A DNA stretch of 64,000 bases from Nocardiopsis_C rhodophaea (lineage in GTDB: Bacteria > Actinomycetota > Actinomycetes > Streptosporangiales > Streptosporangiaceae). The translations under genes and the position numbers were made by a program. The notes under the pieces are model-generated. The model was not told where the DNA came from. It saw only the letters and a program-made list of their open reading frames with translations, and searched no databases. The stretch lies in contig NZ_BAAAPC010000028.1 in the NCBI RefSeq assembly GCF_039530945.1, positions 1-64,000 of the forward strand, given 5' to 3'. Position 1 is the stretch's first letter, and the number at the start of each line of letters is the position of its first letter. Positions 17,185 to 26,986 of this stretch are shown one piece after another.

Positions 17185-18360
17185 TCACAGCTGGCTGCTG
17201 AAGTCCTCGACGATCCGCTCGGCCTGCTCGGCGTTGAGCCGGGGGTCACACACGGAGCGGTAGCACCGGGGCCACTGTTCCGCGGTCGCCTCGCGCTCGT
17301 CCTCAACGCACTCGTCGACGCCGTACGGAGTAAGTTCCAGGTGCAGTCCGCCCGGATGCTGCCCCGTTCGGCGCAGGATCCGGACGAACGCCCGGGTCTC
17401 ATAGCTGACATCGCCGATCAGACGTGTCTTGTGTCCCGCGCGGCCTGGCACGGTGTTCCCGTGCATGGGATCGCACAGCCACAGCACCGGAACACCGCTG
17501 CGGTCGACCGCGGCGACCAGGTCCGGTAGCAACTCGTCCACACGCCGCGCGCCGAGTCTGACGATGAAGGTCAATCGCCCTGCAATACCAGCGGGATTGA
17601 GCCGACGGGCCAGTTCAACGGCATCGCTTGCCGCTGTGGTAGGACCGAGCTTCACCCCGATGGGGTTCGTCAGTGAAGCTCCCAGCTTGATATGTCTGCC
17701 GTGCGTGGAGCGCGTGCGGTCACCGATCCACAGGAAGTGACCGCTCGATCCGTACAGGCCACGGCTCCCCGGTCGGACGAGCGGCTCTTCGTAATCCAGC
17801 AGCAGAGCCTCATGGGCGCACATAACGCGCGGCACCTGGGGGGCGGCCGACCAAGTGGCACGGACGGCCCGCAGCACCTCGGCGGAGGCGTCATAGGCCC
17901 GGAGGAGTCGATTCGGATCCGCCGCCCTGGCATCCCCGCTGGGAACGGGCGAGTTCACAGCATCGCCACGATAGACCGGGATACTGCTTCCGTCGGGAAG
18001 CTGCTCGATATCGCAGGAGCGCGGTTTGGCGTACTGCCCGGCGAGCCGCCCCACCGGTTGCACATCGATGCCGTTCGCACGCCGCATCAGTGCCGCCAGC
18101 TGTAGCAGCTGGCCTACCTTGACATGCGCAACCGAGGGAACGGCGTCGGTGAACTCCTCCGCGCAATCACCGCCCTGCAGAACCAGGGCCTCTCCCTTGG
18201 TCGCTCGCCCGAGCGACGACAGCAGTTCCTGAGACTCGGCTTCGGTAACCAACGCCGTCCTGGCCGAGAGAACACGTCGTGTCTCGGCCAAGGCCTCGGG
18301 AAACGGCCAGGGCGGCTGCTGCGGCGTCCCCAACCGGGGCGCCTGAGGAATCGTCGGCAT
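17185..18360 (-). CDS. Class II 3-deoxy-7-phosphoheptulonate (DAHP) synthase
   Basis: 391 residues. Type II (plant-like) signatures are GGDCAEEF, YAKPRS, FLWIGDRTR and NPIGVKLGP, plus the C-terminal ELTPYGVDEC segment. It condenses PEP and erythrose 4-phosphate, the first step of the shikimate pathway. It is shorter than housekeeping actinobacterial class II enzymes (about 460 residues) and resembles the copies found in phenazine and other secondary pathways, which tend to escape feedback control. It lies between the methyltransferase and pabAB in one operon and boosts chorismate supply for the aryl cap. Confidence 0.92.
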   Translation of the reverse strand: MPTIPQAPRLGTPQQPPWPFPEALAETRRVLSARTALVTEAESQELLSSLGRATKGEALVLQGGDCAEEFTDAVPSVAHVKVGQLLQLAALMRRANGIDVQPVGRLAGQYAKPRSCDIEQLPDGSSIPVYRGDAVNSPVPSGDARAADPNRLLRAYDASAEVLRAVRATWSAAPQVPRVMCAHEALLLDYEEPLVRPGSRGLYGSSGHFLWIGDRTRSTHGRHIKLGASLTNPIGVKLGPTTAASDAVELARRLNPAGIAGRLTFIVRLGARRVDELLPDLVAAVDRSGVPVLWLCDPMHGNTVPGRAGHKTRLIGDVSYETRAFVRILRRTGQHPGGLHLELTPYGVDECVEDEREATAEQWPRCYRSVCDPRLNAEQAERIVEDFSSQL

Positions 18361-18366
18361 GGAGAC

Positions 18367-19449
18367 TCAGCCGATCAACCGGTAGAAGCGGTGGTACATG
18401 TCCTCCACCGGCAGTATCTGAGTCTTCGAAAACCCGGCTTTCTCTGCGTAGGCGTCTACCGTGGCAGGGCGCATCGCCGTACCTGTAGCAGCGGAAGGCT
18501 GTTCCGCCAGTCCCACGGGCAGGCAGTGCAGGACGCTGGCGGCGTAGAGAAACCGTTCGACTTCCCCGGCGGGAGCGGTGAACTCTTCGGCCACCTTCGC
18601 ATCCATCACCAGCACGGACGCCCCGTTGGACAGCAACGAACGACAGGATCGTAGGACGTCTACAGGCCGAGACATGTCGTGCAGGGCATCGAATATGCAG
18701 ACGAGGTTGTACTGACCGACCAGCGAGGAGTCGGCGCAGTCACGGACCTGGAAGACGACCCGGTCAGCCACACCGTGTTCTGCGGCATTGCGACGCGCAT
18801 CCGAGATCGACTGCTCGTCCAGGTCGTATCCGTCCACCTGAACATCCGGGTATGCCTTGGCGAGCGCGATACTCGACCATCCTGCGCCACATCCTACGTC
18901 GGCGATCCTGCCTCCGATCAGCAGGCGGTTGTGGACGTCCGGCAGTGCGTTGCGGACCCACTCCGCCAGGTTGTGAGTGAACAGGGCGCGGTTGGAGCCG
19001 GCATGCCCATCACGGGAATCATCGCCGTAGGCGACGTAGGGGACACCGGATCCCGAACGGAAAGCGGAGATGAGCTCGGGGAGGACCGGGCCGGTGGCAC
19101 CCATCGGTAGCACCGCGATGGGCGCCACCGAGTAAGGGCTGTCCGGCGCGAGCAGCGCTTCAGCATGGCCAGCCGGAAGCTCGTAGACCCGCTCCGACGC
19201 GGGCTTGCCCGCGTCGTCGACGGTGATGATTCCCGCCGCGGCCTGCTGCTCCAGCCATTCGCGGGTATAACGCTCCGCGGTTTCAGTGCGTTCGGCGAGC
19301 TGGGTGGACGTCGCGCTGTCCTCGGCCAGCGCACCGTACAAGCCAAGCTTCAGGCCGAGATAGCAGGTATAGAGCTCTTGTGCCGCTACCGCAGAGGTGA
19401 ACATGCGGATAGCGAATGACCGGGCCTCATTGTCCCGTCCTCGCCTCAT
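18367..19449 (-). CDS. SAM-dependent methyltransferase with N-terminal winged helix
   Basis: 360 residues. The N-terminal part (about 10-95) is a winged-helix dimerisation domain, as in many small-molecule O-/N-methyltransferases. The C-terminal Rossmann domain has motif I IADVGCGAGWSSIALA near residue 185 and the acidic VDGYDLDE loop. Its start overlaps the thioesterase stop (ATGA), so it is in the NRPS operon. The substrate is probably the aryl amine or phenol, or the finished product (inference). Confidence 0.82.
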   Translation of the reverse strand: MRRGRDNEARSFAIRMFTSAVAAQELYTCYLGLKLGLYGALAEDSATSTQLAERTETAERYTREWLEQQAAAGIITVDDAGKPASERVYELPAGHAEALLAPDSPYSVAPIAVLPMGATGPVLPELISAFRSGSGVPYVAYGDDSRDGHAGSNRALFTHNLAEWVRNALPDVHNRLLIGGRIADVGCGAGWSSIALAKAYPDVQVDGYDLDEQSISDARRNAAEHGVADRVVFQVRDCADSSLVGQYNLVCIFDALHDMSRPVDVLRSCRSLLSNGASVLVMDAKVAEEFTAPAGEVERFLYAASVLHCLPVGLAEQPSAATGTAMRPATVDAYAEKAGFSKTQILPVEDMYHRFYRLIG

Positions 19450-20252
19450 CGCAGGAACCTTCCGTCGGACGACTCAGAAGGATGGTGGGAGACCGCGGGG
19501 GTGAGCGTCGCGGCCACCGCATCCACGACCTGAGGCTCTTGAGTGGTGAGGTAAAAGTGATCGCCAGGGAAGTCCCGCAGGGCGAAGGAACCGCTCGTGG
19601 TGCGTGACCAGGCCAGCGCCTCCTCGCGCGTCACCTCCGGATCCTCCTCCCCGATGAGAGCAGTCACCGGGGTGCGCAGCGCTGGGCCGGGGGAGGGCGA
19701 ATATCGTTCTATGAGGCGGTAATCGGCGCGCAATGTAGGTATAAACAGCCCTCGCAGCGTTGGGTCCGCGAGCGTTTCCGGGGCGATCGCACCCAAACGG
19801 CGCACATCTTCGATCAGTCCGTCGTCATCGCCCCGATGAAGCGCACCCGGGCGCTGGACTTCAGGCGCGGGCCGACCGGAGACGAACAGTCTCTCGCACG
19901 TGAGGTTCGGCGCCTCGCTTTCCAGCCGTCGCATCACTTCATAGGCAACGGCGGCTCCCATGCTGTGGCCAAGCAATGCCAGCGGCCTGTCCCGCAATGG
20001 GCGCAGTGCGGCGGTGATCGCCTCTGCCATCGCGTCCATGTCGTCGACGTGCGACTCCTCGAAGCGATCCTGGCGTCCCGGGTACTGAACCGCATGCAGT
20101 TCGATCTCCTCCGGCAGGTGGCGGTGCCAAGTACGGAAAGCACTCGCCGCACCTCCAGCATGTGCGAAGCACACCAACCGGACCCTGCGTTGGGGGCGGG
20201 GGAGAAAACATCGGAACCACGAGGAGAGTGTGGTGTCTGGGTGTCTAGTCAT
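19446..20252 (-). CDS. Type II thioesterase
   Basis: 268 residues, alpha/beta hydrolase. The nucleophile Ser is in GHSMGAA near residue 97 and the catalytic His in GDHFYL near the C-terminus. These stand-alone thioesterases clear misprimed or stalled acyl groups from NRPS carrier domains (PchC/YbtT role). The ATG at 20252 overlaps the stop of the imine reductase gene. The frame is open further upstream, but the family N-terminus starts here. Confidence 0.9.
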   Translation of the reverse strand: MTRHPDTTLSSWFRCFLPRPQRRVRLVCFAHAGGAASAFRTWHRHLPEEIELHAVQYPGRQDRFEESHVDDMDAMAEAITAALRPLRDRPLALLGHSMGAAVAYEVMRRLESEAPNLTCERLFVSGRPAPEVQRPGALHRGDDDGLIEDVRRLGAIAPETLADPTLRGLFIPTLRADYRLIERYSPSPGPALRTPVTALIGEEDPEVTREEALAWSRTTSGSFALRDFPGDHFYLTTQEPQVVDAVAATLTPAVSHHPSESSDGRFLR

Positions 20253-21408
20253 TCCATCCGTCCTTCGGCCCCACGGCCAGAGCCGCCTTCTCGAGATCGT
20301 CTGCCGGGAGTACATCGGGGGCGTCGGAACGAGTGAGCTGCGTGGGATAGCCGAGTCGTGTCGTGAGGTCCTGCCAGAGGCGGCAGAGGGTCAGGTAGTA
20401 CTGGCCTTCCTTGAGGGGGTCCTCTCCGGCGATGGCGGCGTGCTTCAGCTCGCCCAGCGCGGTACGGACGCCACCGGGCCACACGGACCCGACGATCTCG
20501 CGGTAGTCGGGACCGGTCGCCGGGCCGAGCACCGTGGCACTGGGGTAGGTGAGGTGTTCAGCGTCCGTATCGAAGAGCCGTACGGTGTGCCACGCCTCTT
20601 CAGGGCCATGTGGGCGCGGGCTCCACAACAGTGGTCCCTGGGTATTGGCGAGGGTGAGATGGCCCCCGTCCGTACCCACGGTGATGCGGTGAAACAGGTG
20701 CGTGTAGTTGTCCGGGTCGCTGGACTTCATCTGATTCTGCATACGCAGCGTCATCGGCACGCCCGAGAAGACACCGTCCACGGACCGGTAGGGGAACTCC
20801 AGATCCGTCAGCGCCCGCACTTCCTCCGGGATCTCTGGAATATCCGCGAAACCCCACGGCCGTGCCGCGCCAAGTGCCCGACCCAGAACGTCGAACAGCG
20901 TGTAAGCCACCTGGATGGCGCAGGTGGCGTCGATGAACTCGGGGCGCTGCTTGGCGAACAGCGCCCGGGCCGCGGCGATGAACCTCCGCACAGGCTCGAT
21001 GTGGGGGTAGTGCGTGTTGAGCCGGTACTGCACACCGTTGCGGCGCGCAGCCCGCAGGCAGTCGGCGAGCTCGTCGTGATGCAGGGCATGCTCCTGCAAC
21101 ACGTGGATCCCGCGATCCATGAACGCCTGGGCCATCTCGGCTCCCCGGCCACCCTGCACCCCGGAGCTGATGACCACGCAGGCGATATCGACATCATCCG
21201 GGATTTGCTCCACGTCTGTGTAGAGCGGCACCTCGTAGTACTGCGCGCACGCTCTGGTGCGGTCGCTCCCTTGACCGACGATTCCGACGAGCTCGAATGG
21301 GAACTCGGGTTCGAGGAACGCCTGGAGGTAGACCCTCCCCCATCGCGTCCCGCAGACGACCACCTTCGGCCTGTGCGCCGGATCCAGCGTCCTAGCCACG
21401 GACAACAC
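20245..21408 (-). CDS. Thiazolinyl imine reductase (Irp3/YbtU, PchG family)
   Basis: 387 residues. The N-terminal Rossmann fold has VVVCGTRWGRVYLQAF near residue 16. The QEHALHHDEL and RLNTHYPHIEPVRR segments belong to the Gfo/Idh-related reductases of yersiniabactin and pyochelin pathways. It uses NADPH to reduce an enzyme-bound thiazoline C=N to a thiazolidine. It starts with GTG at 21408 after GAGGAGAG, 36 bp after NRPS-A. One such gene for three heterocyclising modules suggests that only one ring is reduced, most likely the last. Confidence 0.92.
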   Translation of the reverse strand: MLSVARTLDPAHRPKVVVCGTRWGRVYLQAFLEPEFPFELVGIVGQGSDRTRACAQYYEVPLYTDVEQIPDDVDIACVVISSGVQGGRGAEMAQAFMDRGIHVLQEHALHHDELADCLRAARRNGVQYRLNTHYPHIEPVRRFIAAARALFAKQRPEFIDATCAIQVAYTLFDVLGRALGAARPWGFADIPEIPEEVRALTDLEFPYRSVDGVFSGVPMTLRMQNQMKSSDPDNYTHLFHRITVGTDGGHLTLANTQGPLLWSPRPHGPEEAWHTVRLFDTDAEHLTYPSATVLGPATGPDYREIVGSVWPGGVRTALGELKHAAIAGEDPLKEGQYYLTLCRLWQDLTTRLGYPTQLTRSDAPDVLPADDLEKAALAVGPKDGWND

Positions 21409-21444
21409 CTCTCCTCACCATTGCCTCTACCGGTCCGTACACCC

Positions 21445-24400
21445 TCAACCGACCGCTCCGTTGTGCAGCCCGACGGAAAGAATCTCCTTCGCCGTCGAGA
21501 CGACATGCGGGGGTTCCAGACAGCTGAAGTGGTCGCCGGGCACGTCAAGCACCCTTAGGTCGCCGAGACACGTCTCGCGCCAGTAGGCGGTCATGTCCTC
21601 CTGCAGTCCGGGCAGGAACTGGAGCTTGCCCTGCGGATTCAGGAAGGTGATGTCACCGGCGTACAGGTCAGGCCTGTGCAGGGTCGCAGCCGCGAAGCTG
21701 TGCCGGAAGACGTCGTAGAGCTCGCTGACCTGGTCGGCAGAACTGACGGGCGAACCCTGCTCGATGAGCTGAGTGCTGAGGTCCCGCAGACGCTCGTGCC
21801 GGTCGCGCTTGCGCATCGCCCTGAATCGCTCGGCGACCGCCGACAGGCCCGCATCGCCGCTGAGGGCGTCGAAGGCTCCGTCCGGCACCGTGCCCGGAGT
21901 GGCGGCGAGCACCGCACGAAGCGCCCTCCCCATCAGGTGCTCGTCCTCATGGAAACCCATGCGACCGAGGTCTGCGGAGAGCACACGCCCGAAGGCGTAC
22001 TCGAAGAGCAGTTCGTCGTCGATCCGGTACGGGACGCGGTAGCTGCTCACAACGGTGAGTGAGGCTACGTCCGCGCCGGCTTCGGTCAGCCGACTCGCCA
22101 TCTCGGTCGCGAGCAGGCCGCCCAGGCAGTAACCGACGATGTGGAACCGCCGGTGCCCCTGAGCGAGGAGCTCATCGGCGTAGGTGCCCGCCAACCGGGA
22201 GATGAGTTGTCCTGGGTCCATGCTGAGATAGCCGTGCATATCGTTGACGGCGAGTCCGGCCAAGGGGCCGTGTCCCGAAAGCTCCCGGGCCAGCGTCCGG
22301 TAGGGCGCCATAGTGCCGATTCCCTCATGGACCAGCACCCGCACCGTTCCTTCTGAGGCGTCGTTAAGCGGGACAAGTGGGGAGAGCGCGGCTGCGTTCA
22401 CCGTGGCTTGCTCAGCAGGCTGGTACTGCCGTATGTACTCGGCGAGATCCGCGATCGTGGGTTGGTTCAGCATGCGGCGAAGCAAGCCGTCGAAGTAGAG
22501 ATCGACACACTCGGGGACCTGTTCTCGCAAACGGCCCACGAACTGCGCGACGAGCAGCGAGTCCCCACCGAGATCGAAGAAGTTCTGCCGACGTCCCACG
22601 ACTTCCGCGCCCAAGACCTCTCCGGCCAGACCGGCCAGCACACTCTCCAGGGGGTCGGTAGCCTCCTCCTGGACGGTCCTCTCCTCCGACTGCGGCACAC
22701 TGCTCACTCGGCTCCGCAGAGCCTTGCGGTCGATCTTGCCGTTGTCGGTGAGTGGCAACGTGTCGAGGACCTCGATGTCCGCGGGGATCATGTACTCGGG
22801 CAGGCGCCGCCGCAGCTGCGTGGCCAGCTCTTCGGTGCGGACATGGGCACGTTCCGGCCGCAGTCGGGCTGCGAAGACGTGCTGACCCATGGCGGACAGC
22901 GCGTCGTCCTCACTCGGGAAACAGGCGGTCACGTCAGCGCCCAGGTCGTCCAGAAGACCGAGCCATTGCGCGCGGGTAACGAAGGTGGTGTCCCGCTCGG
23001 AACGGAAGTCCTCGAACTCCTCCATCATGAAGGCCTGCGAAACACTGATCTCAAGGTGTTCGCGGGTGGCCTCGATAAAGACCAGCCAACCGCCTGGTAC
23101 CAGGAGCTCTTTGAGCCAGCGCAGTGTGCGTTCTGTGTGCCGGGCATTGTTGAGCACACCAGCGCAGAGCACCACGTCGTAGGAGTTCGCGGCGAAGCCC
23201 TGGGACCAGTAGTCCTGGTTCAGGTCATAAATCCTGCATTCCATGCGCGGCCGGTCGGCGAAGCGGGTGCGGGCTCCCTGGAGGAAGTACTGCGAGACGT
23301 CGGTGAAGGTGTAGTCGACCTCGTGCTGTGCCAGGGCCTCAACCGCGTGCCGAGTGGTGCTGGCGATACCGCCACCGACTTCCAGCACTCTCAGCGGTCC
23401 TTCGTCGGCACGCCGAGCTTCGGCAATGCACCGCAACGCGTCGGCCGCGACCCGGTTGTTGTGCTCGGCTGCCACGTTCAGGCTGTAGGTCGCCTCCGCG
23501 ACGTCCTGTCGCCCTTCGGGGAAGAACAGCCGCGAGGGGTTGGCTTCTCCACGAAGAAGGGGGCGGAGGCTCTCAGCGCTGCCACGGAAGTAGGCCATCA
23601 GCGGCGCAGGGCAGATCCGTTCGTTCCTCGCCGCTTCGGCGCGGTCCCAGGCGCGAGTACGTCCGGTGATGTCGACCTGTCGCAGGTCGTGGAAACGCTC
23701 GCCGTCGACGTCACGCCGCACCATCCCGGCGGCTTCCAGCTCACGCAACCAGCGCCGCACGAGGGAACTGTGCTGCGGTAGTGCGCCCAGCGCCGCGTCG
23801 AGCTCCTCGGCGGTCGCTGTCCTGCCGTCTGCGAACAGGCCGGTTTCTCCGAGAATATGGGCCATGGAGGCCAGCAGTGCGTTGTCCAGTTCCTGAACGA
23901 AGTCGTGGATAGCCTGCTCGTCGATGTCGCTGTCCAGGTCGCCACGTACCGCCGCGGCCGCCTCGGTGAGGGCGGTGACGATCGCGTCGGGAGGCTCTGG
24001 TACGTCGTCCAGCGTCCTACCGGCCACGAAAGCGTACAACCGCCGGTCTGCGGCTCCTTCCCCCGTAACCAGTGCGGCGGCGGTGCCGACGGCGTGTTCG
24101 GACAGCAGCGCTGCCTCGACCTCCGCCAGTTCGATGCGATGGCCCCGGATCTTGACCTGAGAGTCCTCCCGGCCAAGGAACTCAATGGTGCCGTCGGCGA
24201 GATAGCGCCCGAGATCCCCGGTACGGTACAGCCGTTCTCCTGTTTCCGGGTGATGGATGAACTTGGCGGCGGTAAGTTCTTCATCTCCCAGATAGCCCAG
24301 GGCAAGTCCGGCCCCGCCTATGTAGAGCTCGCCCGCGACGTAGTCCGGGCAATCGCGTAGAGCGCGGTCAAGGACCGAGAAGGTCTGGTTGGTCAGCGGA

Positions 24401-26958
24401 GTTCCGTAGGGGATGCTGGTCCAGCCAACGGGTACCTCGGTGATGGGGTAATGGATCGACCAGATGGCCGCCTCCGTGGCACCGCCCAGGCTCACCAAGC
24501 GCAGTCCAGGCAGCAGTTCGCTCATTTCCCCCGGGAGCGTCACGGGGATCCAGTCACCGGACAGCAGCGCTAAGCGCAGTGACGAGAGAGCGGGGGAGGG
24601 CAGACGGCTCTGCTCGGCCTGCAGGTAGTGGCCGAGCATCTGCATCTGGGCTGGAACGGAGTTCCAGACGGTCACGTGATGCTCGGCGGCCGTGAGCGCC
24701 CAGTGCGAAGGATCTGCGCGTCCTTCCTGATCAGGCAGGACGAGTGCGCCACCGACCGACAGTGGCCCGAAGATGTCGTAGACGGACAGGTCGAAGCCGA
24801 GGTTGGCGAGGCCCAATACGCGGTCCTGATCGGTGACATCGAAGCGCCGGTTGATGTCATGGATGGTGTTGAGCGCGGCGCGATGGCTGATCATCACGCC
24901 CTTGGGCTTGCCCGTGGACCCTGACGTATAGATGATGTACGCGAGGTCGTCGGGTGTCGCCGTGACCTCGTGCGAGCGTGCCTCGTCGGCGCGACGGGCG
25001 AGAGTATCCGCCGCGATCCAGGAGACCTCGTGGCCTGCGGCCCCCTGTTGTGCGTCCTCCAACAACCAGGATTGGGTGAGCGCGCAGCCTACGTTCGCGT
25101 CGGCAAGAATCTTGGCCCGGCGTAGGGGCGGCTGAAGGGAATCGACCGGTAGATAGGCGCAGTCGGCGAGCAGGATGCCGAGCACGGCTGCGATCTGCTC
25201 CCAACCCTTGTCCATCACCACGCCGATGAGGTCGCCGCGATGCCCTTGAGAGCGCAGCGTGTCTGAAATGGCGGTGGCGTGCTCCAGCAGCTCACCGTAG
25301 GTCAGGGTCCTCCGGCCGCTGATGACAGCAGGACGATCGGGGGTCTGCTGAGCCTGTAGAACGAACCCATCGTGCAGCAAGGCGTCCGGCAGCGGGCCGG
25401 CGGTGTCATTGGCTGTCTGTCTCCGGTCGCGTTGCCTGCGGGGCAACGCGACCGGGGAGTGCTCCTGCCAGACCTCGTCACTTTCGGCCAATCGCAGCAG
25501 CAGCTCGCGGTAGGCGTCGAACATGGCGTCAAGGACTGGGCCAGGGACGACGCCTTCACGTACGTCCCAGTTCGTGGACAGGCCACCGCGCCGTTCGATG
25601 TTCTGGCAGTCGATCCACACCTGGGGTGTCTGGCTGATGCCGTGACCGAGCCGACCCCAGGACTCCTCACCCAGGCCATCGTCGGTGCCACCAACACCAA
25701 TGGCACTGGTGAACACGACCGGCATCAACGCGGCGTCCTGACCGCGCCGACGGGAGAGTTCACGCATCACCTCGACGCCCGAGCACAGCCGGTGGTCCAG
25801 GTCCTCCCACAACTGGCCTTGCAGGGCTTTGGCCCGTTCAGCCAGCCCTATCCGTTGACTCTGCGTCACCTCGAGAAGGTTGACGGAGGTGAAGTCGCCG
25901 ATCATCCGCGGCACGTCCGGGTGCAGCGGCAGACGGTTCAGCAGGGTCAAGTTCAGTGTGAACCTGGAGTTCCTACTCCAAGCGCCGATGACATCGGAGT
26001 ATGCGGCGAGAACGGCAGTCGAGGGGGTCACACAGTGCCGGCCTGCTCGCTCCCGTAGAGCAGACCACTGCTGCGGCGTCAGGTCGAGGGCGTAGCGCCG
26101 GAAACGCGGTCGCTCTGCGGTGGTGCTGTTCGGCTCCAGGGGAAGTTCAGGGGCGGGGGGAAGGTGGTCGACGCGCCGCCACCAGTAGTCCCGGTCACGC
26201 TCGTAGCGAGCACCATCGCGCAGCGCGCGTTCCGCCCGTAGATAGTCGCGGAACTGCACGTCCAGAGGGGGAAGTTCAGCCTCGGGGTACTCGTAGAGCT
26301 GACGAAGTTCGTCGAGCAGGATCTGAATGCTGACGAAGTCCGCGATGAGGAAGTCGACGGAGAAGTGGAGTACGGCCTTCTCCGGACCGCGCGTCACGCG
26401 CAAGTCGAAGAGTGGCCATACGTCGCTCTCGTAGACGCGATGGCCCATCTCCTGTCGAATCTCGTTCGTACGTGTAGAACACTGCTCGGCGGAACTCGCC
26501 CGCAAGTCTTCGACATGGATGCGGTACGCGGGTGTGGTCTCTGCCACCCTCTGGGTACCGTCTTCATGGACGGTAGCGCGCAGCATGTCGTGGCGCTCGA
26601 TCATCTTCTGCCAGGCAGCCTCCAGGAGAGCCGGGTCGAGCGCGTCGAACTCCAGTTCCCCATAGCCGTGACAGGAGACGCCGCCGTATGCGAACACGTT
26701 ACGGCGGCCCAAGAGGTAGGCGGACTGCATGTCCGTTAGGGGGAACGGCTCGTACCGACTTGAGGGGTCCGGCTCGACTTCCCCCTGAGCTGCGGCGCTG
26801 CGCAGCTGTTCAATGACGTCGTACTTACATCGACGCAGCTCTTCTCGCAGCTCCTCCGTCAAGACGCCCTCCGGCGCCCGATATCGGAGTGTGCCCTCCT
26901 CCTCCCAGAGCTGGACCCCCCGTCGTCCGAGTTCGACTATGAGCTCATCAGCATTCAT
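21445..26958 (-). CDS. NRPS-A: docking-Cy-A(MT)-PCP-TE, PchF-like
   Basis: 1837 residues. A TubC-type N-terminal docking domain (1-55) is followed by a heterocyclisation domain (about 68-500) with the DxxxxD motif DFLIAD at 202-207. The A domain has A3 YIIYTSGSTGKPKG near 670. Its pocket residues, read by eye, are D-L-Y-N-L-S-L-I-W, the standard cysteine code. A methyltransferase-like domain (about 1100-1390, motif LEVGGGIAS at about 1192) is inserted before A10 (NGKIDRK). The PCP Ser is 1467 (GGDSLL). The TE has Cys1611 in GYCLGG in place of the usual Ser. The PchF layout suggests a terminal N-methyl-thiazolidine or thiazoline carboxylate. A strong AGGAGGA lies before the ATG. Confidence 0.95.
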   Translation of the reverse strand: MNADELIVELGRRGVQLWEEEGTLRYRAPEGVLTEELREELRRCKYDVIEQLRSAAAQGEVEPDPSSRYEPFPLTDMQSAYLLGRRNVFAYGGVSCHGYGELEFDALDPALLEAAWQKMIERHDMLRATVHEDGTQRVAETTPAYRIHVEDLRASSAEQCSTRTNEIRQEMGHRVYESDVWPLFDLRVTRGPEKAVLHFSVDFLIADFVSIQILLDELRQLYEYPEAELPPLDVQFRDYLRAERALRDGARYERDRDYWWRRVDHLPPAPELPLEPNSTTAERPRFRRYALDLTPQQWSALRERAGRHCVTPSTAVLAAYSDVIGAWSRNSRFTLNLTLLNRLPLHPDVPRMIGDFTSVNLLEVTQSQRIGLAERAKALQGQLWEDLDHRLCSGVEVMRELSRRRGQDAALMPVVFTSAIGVGGTDDGLGEESWGRLGHGISQTPQVWIDCQNIERRGGLSTNWDVREGVVPGPVLDAMFDAYRELLLRLAESDEVWQEHSPVALPRRQRDRRQTANDTAGPLPDALLHDGFVLQAQQTPDRPAVISGRRTLTYGELLEHATAISDTLRSQGHRGDLIGVVMDKGWEQIAAVLGILLADCAYLPVDSLQPPLRRAKILADANVGCALTQSWLLEDAQQGAAGHEVSWIAADTLARRADEARSHEVTATPDDLAYIIYTSGSTGKPKGVMISHRAALNTIHDINRRFDVTDQDRVLGLANLGFDLSVYDIFGPLSVGGALVLPDQEGRADPSHWALTAAEHHVTVWNSVPAQMQMLGHYLQAEQSRLPSPALSSLRLALLSGDWIPVTLPGEMSELLPGLRLVSLGGATEAAIWSIHYPITEVPVGWTSIPYGTPLTNQTFSVLDRALRDCPDYVAGELYIGGAGLALGYLGDEELTAAKFIHHPETGERLYRTGDLGRYLADGTIEFLGREDSQVKIRGHRIELAEVEAALLSEHAVGTAAALVTGEGAADRRLYAFVAGRTLDDVPEPPDAIVTALTEAAAAVRGDLDSDIDEQAIHDFVQELDNALLASMAHILGETGLFADGRTATAEELDAALGALPQHSSLVRRWLRELEAAGMVRRDVDGERFHDLRQVDITGRTRAWDRAEAARNERICPAPLMAYFRGSAESLRPLLRGEANPSRLFFPEGRQDVAEATYSLNVAAEHNNRVAADALRCIAEARRADEGPLRVLEVGGGIASTTRHAVEALAQHEVDYTFTDVSQYFLQGARTRFADRPRMECRIYDLNQDYWSQGFAANSYDVVLCAGVLNNARHTERTLRWLKELLVPGGWLVFIEATREHLEISVSQAFMMEEFEDFRSERDTTFVTRAQWLGLLDDLGADVTACFPSEDDALSAMGQHVFAARLRPERAHVRTEELATQLRRRLPEYMIPADIEVLDTLPLTDNGKIDRKALRSRVSSVPQSEERTVQEEATDPLESVLAGLAGEVLGAEVVGRRQNFFDLGGDSLLVAQFVGRLREQVPECVDLYFDGLLRRMLNQPTIADLAEYIRQYQPAEQATVNAAALSPLVPLNDASEGTVRVLVHEGIGTMAPYRTLARELSGHGPLAGLAVNDMHGYLSMDPGQLISRLAGTYADELLAQGHRRFHIVGYCLGGLLATEMASRLTEAGADVASLTVVSSYRVPYRIDDELLFEYAFGRVLSADLGRMGFHEDEHLMGRALRAVLAATPGTVPDGAFDALSGDAGLSAVAERFRAMRKRDRHERLRDLSTQLIEQGSPVSSADQVSELYDVFRHSFAAATLHRPDLYAGDITFLNPQGKLQFLPGLQEDMTAYWRETCLGDLRVLDVPGDHFSCLEPPHVVSTAKEILSVGLHNGAVG

Positions 26959-26969
26959 TCAGCGTCCTC

Positions 26970-26986
26970 CTGAAATAGGTTTTCAG
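26970..26986. promoter_or_regulatory. Possible Zur-type metal box before NRPS-A
   Basis: Inverted repeat CTGAAA-N5-TTTCAG with perfect 6-bp arms, directly upstream of the NRPS-A Shine-Dalgarno. The core TGAAATAGGTTTTCA shares its outer arms with the actinobacterial Zur box (TGAAAA...TTTTCA type) but differs in the centre. The coelibactin cluster is known to be Zur-controlled, so a metal-responsive repressor is plausible. Confidence 0.35.
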
